Assembly: GCA_028289605.1 (NCBI GenBank)
Contig: JANQON010000003.1
Location: forward strand, 248,001-312,000
DNA: 64,000 bases
Direction: 5' to 3'
Source of the DNA: Hyphococcus sp.
GTDB lineage: Bacteria; Pseudomonadota; Alphaproteobacteria; Caulobacterales; Parvularculaceae
Below the pieces are notes generated by a model. That model did no database searches and had not been told where the DNA came from. It saw nothing but the letters and a program-made list of their open reading frames with translations. The first letter of the stretch is position 1. Every line of letters starts with the position of its first letter. The position numbers were made by a program, and so were the translations under genes. Below, piece after piece: positions 17,663 to 25,991 of this stretch.

Positions 17663-18634
17663 TCAATGACTTGCGAAGAAGTCGGCGACGGCGTCGCTGG
17701 AAGCGGTGACGGCGTCTTCGCGGTGGTAGAAGTCAAACTGCGTCACGCCCTCGAGCCAAAGCTCTTTCTTTTCCGCGGTCAGCGCGTCGTAAAAGCGATG
17801 GGCGCCTTGGGGGATCGCCGCATCTTCAGAGTGTACGATGATCAGCGGCTGAGTGATTCCCGGCGCGGCGCGCACGCCGTCAAAGGTCAGCCATCCCTCC
17901 CAGGAGGCGAGATTGAAGGTGTTCTCCCATTCCGGGATCATGCCCAACCCTTCTTCGGTGTAGTATGGCGCGCCAGGCATCAGCGACGCGGATCCTTCAG
18001 GGCCCGTCGCGGGGATGAGTTGAGGCTCGCCGGTTTCAGCCTCAGTGGCGGCGGCGTTGCGGCCCGTCTCAATCAATCCGGCGACGCCGTCTTCACCGCC
18101 GTAGACTGCGTTTACGATCTCTTTGTCATGCAGCCACGGCGCGACGAGGGCGATGGTTTCGAATGTTTGAGATTGCTCGGCGGCCGTCGCCATGTAGCCG
18201 GCGCTGGCGCAGATGCCGAGGCCGTTGACGCCGCGCACCTCTGTGCGGGTTGAAAGGAACTCTCCGGCGGCGATGATGTCTTCGATTTTGATGGCGGGGT
18301 TTTCGAAGCTGCGCGTTGATCCGCCGCTCTCGCCCCAGGTGCGGAAATCGAAGGCGAGGGCCACCTGGCCGCGTGTCGCCATGGCGGCGGCGTAGGTCGC
18401 GGGCATGTGTTCCTTGATGGTGGTCCAGGCGCCGGTCACCACCACGCCGTTCGCGGGGTGAGCGCCATCGACGCCGGCGGGGATGTATAAATTGCCGACG
18501 AGCGTCTCGCCGCCGGACGCGAATGTCACGCGCTCGATGCTGTAAGGCGCCGCCGCCGTGGGTTCTGCGGCGGCGGATACGCCAAGCGTTCCCATAGCTG
18601 ACGTTGCTGCAATGGTTTTGATCAGGTTTTTCAT
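17663..18634 (-). CDS. exported alpha/beta hydrolase
   Basis: 323 residues from MKNLIKTIAATSAMGTLGVS, an ATG preceded by AAGGAG, which gives a signal peptide. The fold is read from VVVTGAWTTIKEHM (oxyanion region), FDFRTWGESGG and the nucleophile elbow GICASAGYM (Cys142 and Ser144). The usual GxSxG is replaced by GICAS-AG, as in YcjY/dienelactone-hydrolase-like proteins where a Cys or Ser may be the nucleophile. A late Asp (HSEDAAIP) and His (FDFYHRED) complete a plausible triad. Substrate unknown. It is the first gene of a two-gene operon with the tandem NTF2 protein and is divergent from an AraC regulator. Confidence 0.8.
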   Translation of the reverse strand: MKNLIKTIAATSAMGTLGVSAAAEPTAAAPYSIERVTFASGGETLVGNLYIPAGVDGAHPANGVVVTGAWTTIKEHMPATYAAAMATRGQVALAFDFRTWGESGGSTRSFENPAIKIEDIIAAGEFLSTRTEVRGVNGLGICASAGYMATAAEQSQTFETIALVAPWLHDKEIVNAVYGGEDGVAGLIETGRNAAATEAETGEPQLIPATGPEGSASLMPGAPYYTEEGLGMIPEWENTFNLASWEGWLTFDGVRAAPGITQPLIIVHSEDAAIPQGAHRFYDALTAEKKELWLEGVTQFDFYHREDAVTASSDAVADFFASH

Positions 18635-18752
18635 CGGGGGGGCTCCTTGGGTTGAATTCGATGACGCCAAGGTGCCCGATCGCGGGCCCTTAAGATTGAC
18701 GAGAAGAACTGAGTTTTTGAAGATTCCTGCTCTGCGCCCTACATTTCGGGCG

Positions 18753-19670
18753 ATGAAGACGTATCAGGAAATCTATCCGTCCGAGCCCATAGTCCGCTCC
18801 GGCGACCAGCTGCGCCCCCGCGCCGCGGACCTGTTGTCGCTCGAATATTTCGAGGCCGATCCCGATGCGATGCCGACCGAGACGTTCTCCCAGCACCATA
18901 TTCTGATCAACCTGAAAGACGAGCCCCACCGGGTGGAGAACTGGCGCGACGACCAGCACCGCGACTTTACCTTTCGCAAAAACGAAATTGTGGTGACGCC
19001 GGCGGGCCTCAAAAGCGGCTGGCGCTGGCATGCGCGGTCGAAATGCATTGTCATTACGCTCGATCCGGCGCGGCTTGAAACATTCACCCAAAGCGAACTC
19101 GGTCTTCTGCTGACGGAACGACAACTCCGGGACTTGCCGCAATTTGAGGACGCAGACATTACGACGGCCGCCGTCATGCTGCTCGACGCGCTGCGCCTCG
19201 GCGGCGCTGGTTCAGACGTGATGTTCGAAAGTCTTGCGCGCGTGTTTCTCGTTAAGCTTGTTCGAAAATACGGCGACGACCGCAGCAATGAGTTTGAATT
19301 CTCAAGCAGCTTCACCGCGCAGCACTATAAGCGCGTCCTTGATTTCATGGCGGAGAATTTCGGCAGACCGATTCAGATCGAAGACATCGCGCAAGAAGCG
19401 GGACTGTCGGCGTCCCATTTTTCGCGATTGTTCAAAGACGTTATCGGCGACAGCCCGTACCAGTTTCTGATGCGCTATCGGGTCGAACGCGCCGAAGCGA
19501 TGATCGCCGACACCACCCGGTCGCTGATTGACATTGCGCTCGCCTGCGGCTTTTCCGACCAGCCCCACCTCACGCGCGTTTTCAAGCAAGCGCACGGCGT
19601 CACGCCCAGGGTCTGGCGACGCAAACAGAACGACGGACAGCCGAACGCCGACAGCAGTCCGACCCGTTGA
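18753..19670 (+). CDS. AraC family transcriptional regulator
   Basis: 305 residues from MKTYQEIYPSEPIVRSG; the frame is open upstream but overlaps the divergent hydrolase gene. The N-terminal 190 residues are a cupin-like sensory region (HHILINLKDEPHRVENW). The C-terminal 100 residues hold two helix-turn-helix units, with IEDIAQEAGLSASHFSRLFK, SPYQFLMRYRVERAEAMI and IALACGFSDQPHLTRVFKQ, the AraC/XylS signature. It lies divergent from the hydrolase/NTF2-like operon with about 118 bases between starts and probably activates that operon when its ligand is bound. Confidence 0.88.
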   Translation: MKTYQEIYPSEPIVRSGDQLRPRAADLLSLEYFEADPDAMPTETFSQHHILINLKDEPHRVENWRDDQHRDFTFRKNEIVVTPAGLKSGWRWHARSKCIVITLDPARLETFTQSELGLLLTERQLRDLPQFEDADITTAAVMLLDALRLGGAGSDVMFESLARVFLVKLVRKYGDDRSNEFEFSSSFTAQHYKRVLDFMAENFGRPIQIEDIAQEAGLSASHFSRLFKDVIGDSPYQFLMRYRVERAEAMIADTTRSLIDIALACGFSDQPHLTRVFKQAHGVTPRVWRRKQNDGQPNADSSPTR

Positions 19671-19802
19671 TACTGAAAAACATTGTCCGTTAACGACGTA
19701 TTTTCGAACGGGCCGGTTGTAAGAGTGAGAATTACTTTCAAATTGATGCGATTTTGTCGCTGCAGCTAGCGCCGACAGTGCGTTGCTTGCGCTCTTGGTC
19801 GG

Positions 19803-20282
19803 ATGGTATCGTCAAGCGAGATGGTCGGAAGAAGAAGCGCCAAGGGCAAACGCAAAAGCACCCGGGGGCGAAGAGTTCAACCCACGGCCGATGACGCTCG
19901 CGTCAATGTAACGCCGCTCCTTGATATTGTTTTTATTCTGTTGATCTTCTTCATCGTCACAGCGACGTTTCTGCGCGAAAAAGGCGTTGAGATCTCGACG
20001 CTGGAAGATTGCGCCGAAGAGGACTGCGGCGGCGGGCGTCCGCCGCCGATCATGCTGCTTGCGCTTCAGGAGGACGGATTCGTCCGTGTCAATAATATCC
20101 GGATCATCGATCCGGCTTCGGTGAAGCCCGTCGTTCAGGAATTTGTCGCGCGCGAACCAGACGGCCTGGTGCTGGTCAGCGCCGCGCCCGACTCCGAATC
20201 CGGCGTGGCGATCAGGGTCATGGATCAAGCGGCGGCGGGCGGGGGTCGCGTGAAACTGTCGTTACAAGAGGAAGGATCGTAA
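19803..20282 (+). CDS. orphan ExbD/TolR-family protein
   Basis: 159 residues; an alternative start at 19821 shortens it by six. A basic N-terminal tail precedes VNVTPLLDIVFILLIFFIVT, the ExbD transmembrane helix with conserved Asp41 that takes part in proton use. The periplasmic part contains LALQEDGFVRVNNIRIIDPA. It is closely similar along its length to the ExbD of the TonB operon at 33461-33877 (LAIQEDGFVRVNNLRVIDPG), so one is a duplicate of the other. No exbB or tonB gene adjoins it. It would have to work with an ExbB encoded elsewhere, possibly the one at 32925. Confidence 0.85.
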   Translation: MVSSSEMVGRRSAKGKRKSTRGRRVQPTADDARVNVTPLLDIVFILLIFFIVTATFLREKGVEISTLEDCAEEDCGGGRPPPIMLLALQEDGFVRVNNIRIIDPASVKPVVQEFVAREPDGLVLVSAAPDSESGVAIRVMDQAAAGGGRVKLSLQEEGS

Positions 20283-20294
20283 CCGGACGCCGCC

Positions 20295-21857
20295 TCACCC
20301 CTCCGCCATCTGTATGGCTTCGTATTTCTTGCCGCGCGCTGTCAGGTCTTTTGCGTAGGCCGTCTCTCCGTTTTCCGCCGCGATTCGAGCGAGGAGAAAG
20401 TACGACGGCACGAAGCGCGGGTCGAAACGCAGCGCGCGCTCCAGTCGGTCGCGCGCTGCTTCGATGTCGCCGAGTTGGAACAGCCCGGTCGCCACGCCGA
20501 AAAGCCAGAAGGCGAGGCTCGGATTGTTGGGGCTGATTCGGATCGCCGCGCTCATTTCGCGCACGCCCTCGCGCGCGCGGTCCTGCATGATCCGGCCCCA
20601 ACCGAAAGCGGCGTGCGCCTGCGCATTCGACGGATCGAGCTCAAAAGCGTGTTCAAGATGGACGACGCCGCGGTCAATTTCGCCGACATCGCAAAGGGCG
20701 CATCCCGCGTAACCGAGCACTTCAGAAGACTGGGGGTCGGCGTCGACGGCCCGCTGCGCCAACGCGATGATCTCCGGCTTGGCGTCTTCCATTGTGACAG
20801 AAAGGAGCCTGCTCGCCGCCGCAAGCGCCTTCAACAACGCCAGCTGTGCGATCGCGGGCGCATACTGAGAGTCAATTTCGATCGCCCGTTCCAGATGGGC
20901 GACGGCGTCTTTGACGCTTTTTTTGTTCCAACCGTTTTTTTGGATGGCCGCGCGGGCGCAACGGTATTCGTCAACGGCGCTGGGTGCTGTCTCGGCGCGT
21001 TGCAGGATAGAGCGGGCTTCAGCGATATTGACCTCGGCGCCGAGATGATTGTGGATTTCCTGGATCAGGGTATTTTGAAGATCGATCAGGTCCTTATAGG
21101 GACGGTCGAATTGAAACGCCGCAATGACCGCGCCGTCAATGGTGTCGAACAACTGGATAGAAACGCGTACATTGTCGCCCGTCCTGCGAACGCTGCCCTC
21201 GACCGCGTAATTCACGCCAAGATCTCTGGCGAGGCGTGCGGACGTCACCTCTTTGTCGGCATAGAGATCGGACGTTGCTCGAGCGATGACGAAAAAGTCT
21301 TTCACCCGCGCCATCTGCGTTGTCAGGTCTTCGTGAATCGCCATCGCCAGAACGGTGTCGGCGGGATCGGCGGAGAGTGTTCGGAAGGGCAGGATGATCA
21401 TGGAAACGCCTTGTCGGCGTTCCACGGGACTGACGGCTTCGCCGGCGGCCGTAAAGCGTCCGGCGGGGCCCGCGTCGCCTTTATCAAAAGCGTTCAGCAG
21501 GCGCTGCATTTCAGCGGCGCTTTGCTCGCCGGACCAGGACGAAAAGTCGATGGTTTGCACCTGACGAAAGCCGATGGGCGGCCGGGCGTCGTCAATCACA
21601 ATGGGAATGAGGTTTTGTCTGTCGCGGCCGACCGTCGCTTCATCAATCACCCACATGGATTCCACCGCCGCTTCGGACCAGACCACCAGAACGAAATCGG
21701 CGCTTTCCAGGCGCGCTTCCAACTCGCGGGAAAAGCGCACGCCGCCGGAAAGGTCCCGGTCCCACCAAACGGTGAGGCCCGACCGGGACAGTGCGTCCAC
21801 CAACAACCCCACGCGAGCGCGGTCCCTGCTCGAATAGGAAACAAAAATGTCGGCCAT
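20295..21857 (-). CDS. TIR domain protein with TolB/FlgO-like and TPR regions
   Basis: 520 residues. Residues 1-125 form a TIR domain: DIFVSYSSRDRARV (box 1), LTVWWDRDLSGG, then SADFVLVVWSEAAVESMWVI with Glu73 in the position of the catalytic NADase glutamate. Residues about 150-290 match the region found in adenylate-cyclase-like TPR proteins (ILPFRTLSADPADTVLAMAI, VEGSVRRTGDNVRVSIQLFD). Residues 300-515 are tetratricopeptide repeats (EIDSQYAPAIAQLALLKALA, FELDPSNAQAHAAFGWGRI). No transmembrane helix is seen. This domain order is a known signalling class in alphaproteobacteria; a role in defence or metabolism sensing is possible but not shown. It is convergent with the orphan ExbD gene. Confidence 0.85.
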   Translation of the reverse strand: MADIFVSYSSRDRARVGLLVDALSRSGLTVWWDRDLSGGVRFSRELEARLESADFVLVVWSEAAVESMWVIDEATVGRDRQNLIPIVIDDARPPIGFRQVQTIDFSSWSGEQSAAEMQRLLNAFDKGDAGPAGRFTAAGEAVSPVERRQGVSMIILPFRTLSADPADTVLAMAIHEDLTTQMARVKDFFVIARATSDLYADKEVTSARLARDLGVNYAVEGSVRRTGDNVRVSIQLFDTIDGAVIAAFQFDRPYKDLIDLQNTLIQEIHNHLGAEVNIAEARSILQRAETAPSAVDEYRCARAAIQKNGWNKKSVKDAVAHLERAIEIDSQYAPAIAQLALLKALAAASRLLSVTMEDAKPEIIALAQRAVDADPQSSEVLGYAGCALCDVGEIDRGVVHLEHAFELDPSNAQAHAAFGWGRIMQDRAREGVREMSAAIRISPNNPSLAFWLFGVATGLFQLGDIEAARDRLERALRFDPRFVPSYFLLARIAAENGETAYAKDLTARGKKYEAIQMAEG

Positions 21858-22044
21858 GGCGGATCCCCTCCGGCGGCGAGAATAAAGCCGATTGCCTCGG
21901 TGACAAGCGTTGTGCGCGCTGCATCGACTTTTCCGACCCGCCGCATGGATGCGGCGCGCGAAAAGGGATATCTGGGATTGCCCGTCGCCGACGGCTGACT
22001 TGTCAACGATTGCTTTTCCAAAAGGGGCTTAGGGTCGCGCGGTG

Positions 22045-22767
22045 ATGTTCGTTCCAAAGATCCGGATTCGTCATATTGCCGCCGCTGCGGCGGCGTTCCA
22101 TGGCTGCGCCCAGGCGCAAAGCACCGGCGCGGTGGCAAGCCCGGTTATCAAACCCGGCGCCGCGATCGGCGTTGCAGGCGCTGCGGCGTTCGACGACGGC
22201 GAGGAAGGTTTCGCCCATCGCATCGACTATCGCCGCACGGTCGCTGAGCGGATTCGCGTCGGCGCGATTGTCTTTTTCAACGACCGCGGCGGGGAGTATC
22301 GCTATCGCCGCCTCGCTCTCGAAACCATGTATCAATTCGCTTCGAGCGAACGCGGCTGGAACAGCGCCATCCAGTTTCGCGGGCGCATTCCCGACGGCAA
22401 TGACGGACCGGGTCGGGTGCGCGCCGCCTGGCTCAATCGCTGGCGGCCGGTCGACGGGTTGGATCTGCGCCTGATCGGGCTCGCAGCGCGCGAGTTCGGC
22501 GACGACCGCCGCGCAGGATTCGCGTTGGAAACGCGCGGCGAGGCGACCTGGCGCGTCGCGCCGGAAACGCGCGTCGGGGCGCAAATCTTCAACCGCTACA
22601 ATACGACGGCGGACTTTGGCTCTTTCGATACGCAGCGCCATTCCGTCGGCGGAGTCGTCAAAGGAGCGCTGACGGAAAAGATTTCCTATCGCGTCAACGC
22701 GCTTGCAGGATTGAGTGCGGCCGCGCCCGATATTGAGTTGCGCGCCAGACTGAGCCTGGCTTTGTAA
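22045..22767 (+). CDS. hypothetical exported protein, possibly outer-membrane beta-barrel
   Basis: 240 residues from the ATG; a GTG one codon earlier is equally possible. The N-terminus has a short signal ending near GCAQAQS. The mature part shows alternating hydrophobic strands with many Arg and Tyr residues (RRTVAERIRVGAIVFFNDRG, YRYRRLALETMYQF) and ends with ELRARLSLAL, a terminal strand pattern like outer-membrane barrel proteins. No family is named. It is followed after about 94 bases by the esterase gene on the same strand. Confidence 0.55.
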   Translation: MFVPKIRIRHIAAAAAAFHGCAQAQSTGAVASPVIKPGAAIGVAGAAAFDDGEEGFAHRIDYRRTVAERIRVGAIVFFNDRGGEYRYRRLALETMYQFASSERGWNSAIQFRGRIPDGNDGPGRVRAAWLNRWRPVDGLDLRLIGLAAREFGDDRRAGFALETRGEATWRVAPETRVGAQIFNRYNTTADFGSFDTQRHSVGGVVKGALTEKISYRVNALAGLSAAAPDIELRARLSLAL

Positions 22768-22860
22768 CGCGTGGGCCCGTATTCCGTTCTTCCGGCGAGG
22801 CGAGCGCTTCACGCGATGAGGCGTTTCGAGGCGGGCGGCGCCCATGCTAAACAACGGTCA

Positions 22861-24063
22861 ATGGCTGCGGGAGGCGTTGGCGTGTCGAGACTGGTGCTCT
22901 TTGTGCTCGTTCTTATGGCCGGGTCCACGGCCATCGCCGATACTTACGACTCGTCGCAGCGAACGCACACATTCGCCATAGAGTCGGATGCGCTCAACGA
23001 AACGCGACAGGTCATCGTTCGAACGCCGCCGAAATACAATGCCGACGAAAAGCGCTATCCGGTGGTTTACGTCCTCGACGGCGAGTGGAATTTCGAGTTT
23101 GTCGCCAGCTATCTCGACTATATGGCCGACAACGAGGTTTATCCGCAGATGATTGTGACGGGCGTCACGAACGTCAATCGCAACCGTGATTATGTGCCGC
23201 GCGCCGACGCGAACTTTTCGGACACGGGCGGCGCCGACGACTTTTTGGCGTTTGTAAAGAACGAGTGGATCAAAGACGTCGAAGGCCGATACCCGGCAAG
23301 CGGGGACCGCATCATTGTCGGACACTCTTTCGGCGGGGTGTTCGCGTTGCACGCTTTCTTTAAAGAGCCCTCTCTTTTCGCCGCGAATATCGCGCTTGGC
23401 GCCAGCGCGTGGATCGGCGACGGCGTGCTCTACGAAGAAGCCGACGCCCTTTTTGAAGGCCAAAAGAATGTCGACGGGTTCGTATACATGGCCGTGGGCG
23501 AAGGCGACGGCGGGCCCACCGTTCCGTCAAGCAAGCAGTTGGCTGAGATCTTTAAAGACAAGGCGCCGGCGTCTCTGGAATGGACCTTCAGTATTACACC
23601 GCAAACGGATCATTTTAAAAACGTGCCGTCCGGGTTACACGACGCTTTTATGGCGTTTTTTCCGGCATGGGATTTCCACCATGACGTCCAACGCGAGGCC
23701 GAGCGGAACGGAGCCGAAGGCGTCAATGACTGGTTTGACCGCAAGCGCCTGGCGCTCGGGTTTCGGTTTCAGCCCGCCTGGTTCGACATGGGCGTCCTGG
23801 CCATGCAACTCGCGCGCGACGGCCGCGGCGAGGCGGCGCTTGCGCTGATTGATCAACTGCTCGCATTTTATCCGCAGAGCGCCTATGTCGCGGATTTTTC
23901 CAGGGCCGTGAATGAAACGCTCGGTCGCTACGAGATCGCAGAGGGCGAGGCCGAACGCGCGATTGCACTGACCCGCGCGCAGGACCTTCATCCCAATGCA
24001 ATCCACCTGGAACGCCTCGAGCGCGCGCTTGACCGTCTGCAAGGGCTCACCGACGCGCCGTAG
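22861..24063 (+). CDS. exported esterase of the Fes/IroE-like alpha/beta hydrolase family
   Basis: 400 residues from MAAGGVGVSRLVLFVLVLMA, which gives a signal peptide; a GTG a few codons later is also possible and no strong ribosome binding site decides. The core matches PF00756: YPVVYVLDGEWNFEFVASYL, ENYPQ-like MIVTGVTNVNRNRDYV, the nucleophile elbow IIVGHSFGGVFALH, and a late His in QTDHFKNVPSG. A TPR-like C-terminal stretch of about 100 residues follows (ALALIDQLLAFYPQSAYVAD). Related enzymes hydrolyse siderophore esters or other acyl esters in the periplasm; the substrate here is unknown. Confidence 0.8.
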   Translation: MAAGGVGVSRLVLFVLVLMAGSTAIADTYDSSQRTHTFAIESDALNETRQVIVRTPPKYNADEKRYPVVYVLDGEWNFEFVASYLDYMADNEVYPQMIVTGVTNVNRNRDYVPRADANFSDTGGADDFLAFVKNEWIKDVEGRYPASGDRIIVGHSFGGVFALHAFFKEPSLFAANIALGASAWIGDGVLYEEADALFEGQKNVDGFVYMAVGEGDGGPTVPSSKQLAEIFKDKAPASLEWTFSITPQTDHFKNVPSGLHDAFMAFFPAWDFHHDVQREAERNGAEGVNDWFDRKRLALGFRFQPAWFDMGVLAMQLARDGRGEAALALIDQLLAFYPQSAYVADFSRAVNETLGRYEIAEGEAERAIALTRAQDLHPNAIHLERLERALDRLQGLTDAP

Positions 24064-24068
24064 CGGAC

Positions 24069-24482
24069 TTATTCCGACTGGGCCCCGTCAGCGGCTGTTG
24101 TCGCGGCGTCTTCTTTTGCACCGTTCCGCATCAGGCAGAAATCGGTCTCGTAGGCGCCGTCGTCGCTTGTGCGCACGGGGATCGCATATTTCTTGCCGTA
24201 ATCAAAGGCGACGCCGCAGGCGGACTGGCTGGTGCTGTGAAACACCTTGAATCGATCCTTGGCGTTCGCGGTCTCGAACACGGTCGCCTGGCGGTCGTTG
24301 GCGCGGAGCCCGTCGGGCCGCAGCGTCAATTCGGCGTCAACGACGAGGCCCTCAAGAACGGTTTCAGGGGCGGGCGCCGACGCGCAGCTGCAGATGATGG
24401 CCTGCGCCCGGGTGAAGTCCGGCGGCGCGGTAAGCTCAGCGCCCGGTTGCGCGGCGAGGGTCAGCCAGATAATCGAAAACAC
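24069..24482 (-). CDS. secreted NTR/TIMP-like domain protein
   Basis: 137 residues from a GTG preceded by CGGAG. A short signal-like N-terminus leads to IICSCAS, the CxC pair that opens the netrin/TIMP-like fold. Later VFHSTSQSACGVAFDYGKKY and YETDFCLMRN give the spaced CG...G..Y...C pattern seen in bacterial NTR-like proteins. In animals this fold inhibits metalloproteases; bacterial members are uncharacterised, so no inhibitor role is claimed. It lies 19 bases after the DUF442 phosphatase-like gene on the same strand, likely one transcript. Confidence 0.55.
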   Translation of the reverse strand: MFSIIWLTLAAQPGAELTAPPDFTRAQAIICSCASAPAPETVLEGLVVDAELTLRPDGLRANDRQATVFETANAKDRFKVFHSTSQSACGVAFDYGKKYAIPVRTSDDGAYETDFCLMRNGAKEDAATTAADGAQSE

Positions 24483-24501
24483 GATGATACTCCGTACACG
24501 G

Positions 24502-24969
24502 TTAGATCGGCGGTTCGGTGCGGGGCGCCTTATGCGCTTCGAAAAGGAGGGTCATCGCCGGCTCATGGCCGGAGATGTCAAACCCCGCCGCGCGGCCTTC
24601 CTCGATAATCTGGGCGACCGGCTTGCCGAAACGCGCCTCGGCGTAGGACCACACGAGGAGCGAGCGCAGGCCGGACGCGCAAAAGGCGAGCGTTTTGCCG
24701 TCAGGGGCGTCGTCGACGGCCCGCTCAAGCGCGCCGGTATGCTCCGGCGTGATCCCGCGCCGGTCGACGGGCGCGAAAAGATAGGCGATTCCGGCCTCCT
24801 TGGCGGCCGCCTCCAAATCCGCGTTCGCCGGCTGGCCGGGCGCCTCGCCGTCGGGCCGGTTGTTGATGATCAGCGTGAAGCCTTGGCCGGCGGCGGCGCG
24901 AATATCGTCCGCGGTCAGTTGCGGGGCGACGAAAAACGTATCGGAGACGGCGGCGAGCGGCGGGGTCAT
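24502..24969 (-). CDS. DUF442/TIGR01244 phosphatase-like or sulfur-transferase protein
   Basis: 155 residues. Features of the family include TLIINNRPDGEAPGQP near residue 32, YLFAPVDRRGITPEH, and the active-site loop FCASGLRSLLVW, a C(x)5R signature shared with dual-specificity phosphatases. Related domains fuse to persulfide dioxygenase/beta-lactamase-like proteins (Blh), which links the family to sulfide or biofilm functions in other species. Here it stands alone, upstream of the NTR-like gene. The reaction is unproven. Confidence 0.82.
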   Translation of the reverse strand: MTPPLAAVSDTFFVAPQLTADDIRAAAGQGFTLIINNRPDGEAPGQPANADLEAAAKEAGIAYLFAPVDRRGITPEHTGALERAVDDAPDGKTLAFCASGLRSLLVWSYAEARFGKPVAQIIEEGRAAGFDISGHEPAMTLLFEAHKAPRTEPPI

Positions 24970-25077
24970 GGGCGGGTTTTGTCCTTTCAGGCCTGCGCCG
25001 CTATTATGTCGCCCAAGGTTGCGGCGCTTTCAAGACGCCTTAGGGCGCGCCCGCCGCGGGAACAGCAGAACGAGGCG

Positions 25078-25503
25078 ATGATGGGTGCGTTGCGGCCGTT
25101 TCACCTGGCGATCCCGGTCGACGATCTGGCCGCGGCGGATGCGTTTTACAGTGAGGCGATGGGCTGTGCTCATGGGCGCCGGTCGGAGCGCTGGATCGAC
25201 TTCGATTTTTTCGGCCATCAGCTGGTCGTTCACCTGGCGCCGGAAGATTGCAGGGCGGCGTCCACGAATCCGGTCGACGGCGAAGCCGTGCCCGCGCGTC
25301 ATTTCGGGGTCGTGCTCGACCGGGAAGACTGGACCGCGCTCGCCGCCCGTCTCAAAGCCTCGGGCGTTCCGTTTATTATCGAGCCCGGCGTGCGCTTTGA
25401 AGGCGAGCCCGGGGAACAGGGCACGTTTTTCGTGCGCGATCCCGCCGGCAACGCTCTTGAGTTCAAGTATTTTGACGATCCCGCACAGCTTTTTGCGGTC
25501 TGA
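25078..25503 (+). CDS. VOC (glyoxalase/dioxygenase-fold) family protein
   Basis: 141 residues from MMGALRPFHLAIPVDDLAAA; the long in-frame extension upstream is antisense to the DUF442 gene and was rejected. Metal ligands of the vicinal-oxygen-chelate fold are visible: His9 in FHLAIPV, a second His in ARHFGVVLD, and Glu in NALEFKYFD. A single domain of this size usually dimerises. The substrate is unknown. It is followed by two more small genes of similar class (YCII and a second VOC protein). Confidence 0.85.
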   Translation: MMGALRPFHLAIPVDDLAAADAFYSEAMGCAHGRRSERWIDFDFFGHQLVVHLAPEDCRAASTNPVDGEAVPARHFGVVLDREDWTALAARLKASGVPFIIEPGVRFEGEPGEQGTFFVRDPAGNALEFKYFDDPAQLFAV

Positions 25504-25620
25504 GCGTCGGTGAATGTCGAATCGGCGGGCGCGCGCGCGTCATCCGTTTATCCTCGCGCCTTTGGTTTGCCGCCGACGGCGCCGGGCGATGAAGCAGCGA
25601 TCTTAAAGGAGAGACCAACA

Positions 25621-25932
25621 ATGGCGAAATTTCTGTTCGTCTATCATGGCGGAAGCAAACCGTCTTCGCCGGAGGAAGGCGAAAAGGTCATGGCGGCCTG
25701 GATGTCATGGATCAACGGCCACGGCGCAACTTTTGTCGATGGCGGTAATCCCGTCGGCATGTCGAAAACCGTGACGTCGTCGGGCGTCGCCGACAATGGC
25801 GGCGCGAACCCGGCGAGCGGTTACAGCATCGTCAGTGCAGACACGATCGACGCCGCGGCGGATGTCGCAAAAGGCTGCCCCATTCACGATTATGGCGGTT
25901 CCGTCGAAGTCGCCGAGATCATGGAAATGTAG
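25621..25932 (+). CDS. YCII-related (DGPF) protein
   Basis: 103 residues beginning MAKFLFVYHGGSKPSSPEEG, after AAAGGAGAGACC. It has the ferredoxin-like fold pattern of the YciI family, with GYSIVSADTIDAAADVAKGC and EVAEIMEM at the end. The family often sits near ECF sigma genes or VOC enzymes; function is generally unknown. It is 60 bases upstream of a VOC gene and about 120 bases downstream of another, suggesting a small operon. Confidence 0.82.
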   Translation: MAKFLFVYHGGSKPSSPEEGEKVMAAWMSWINGHGATFVDGGNPVGMSKTVTSSGVADNGGANPASGYSIVSADTIDAAADVAKGCPIHDYGGSVEVAEIMEM

Positions 25933-25991
25933 AAACAACGGCGCGCCGGCCCGTCTCTGGCCGCCGGCGCGTCGAAAACCGGAGGAAGGTT

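Noticed and set aside
20475-21998. A 507-codon plus-strand frame opposite the TIR-TPR gene
   Set aside because: It is complementary to a clear TIR/TPR protein and has no recognisable family or ribosome binding site.
24247-25077. N-terminal extension of the VOC gene at 25078
   Set aside because: It covers the DUF442 and NTR-like genes on the other strand and lacks similarity; the short form starts at the conserved VOC N-terminus.
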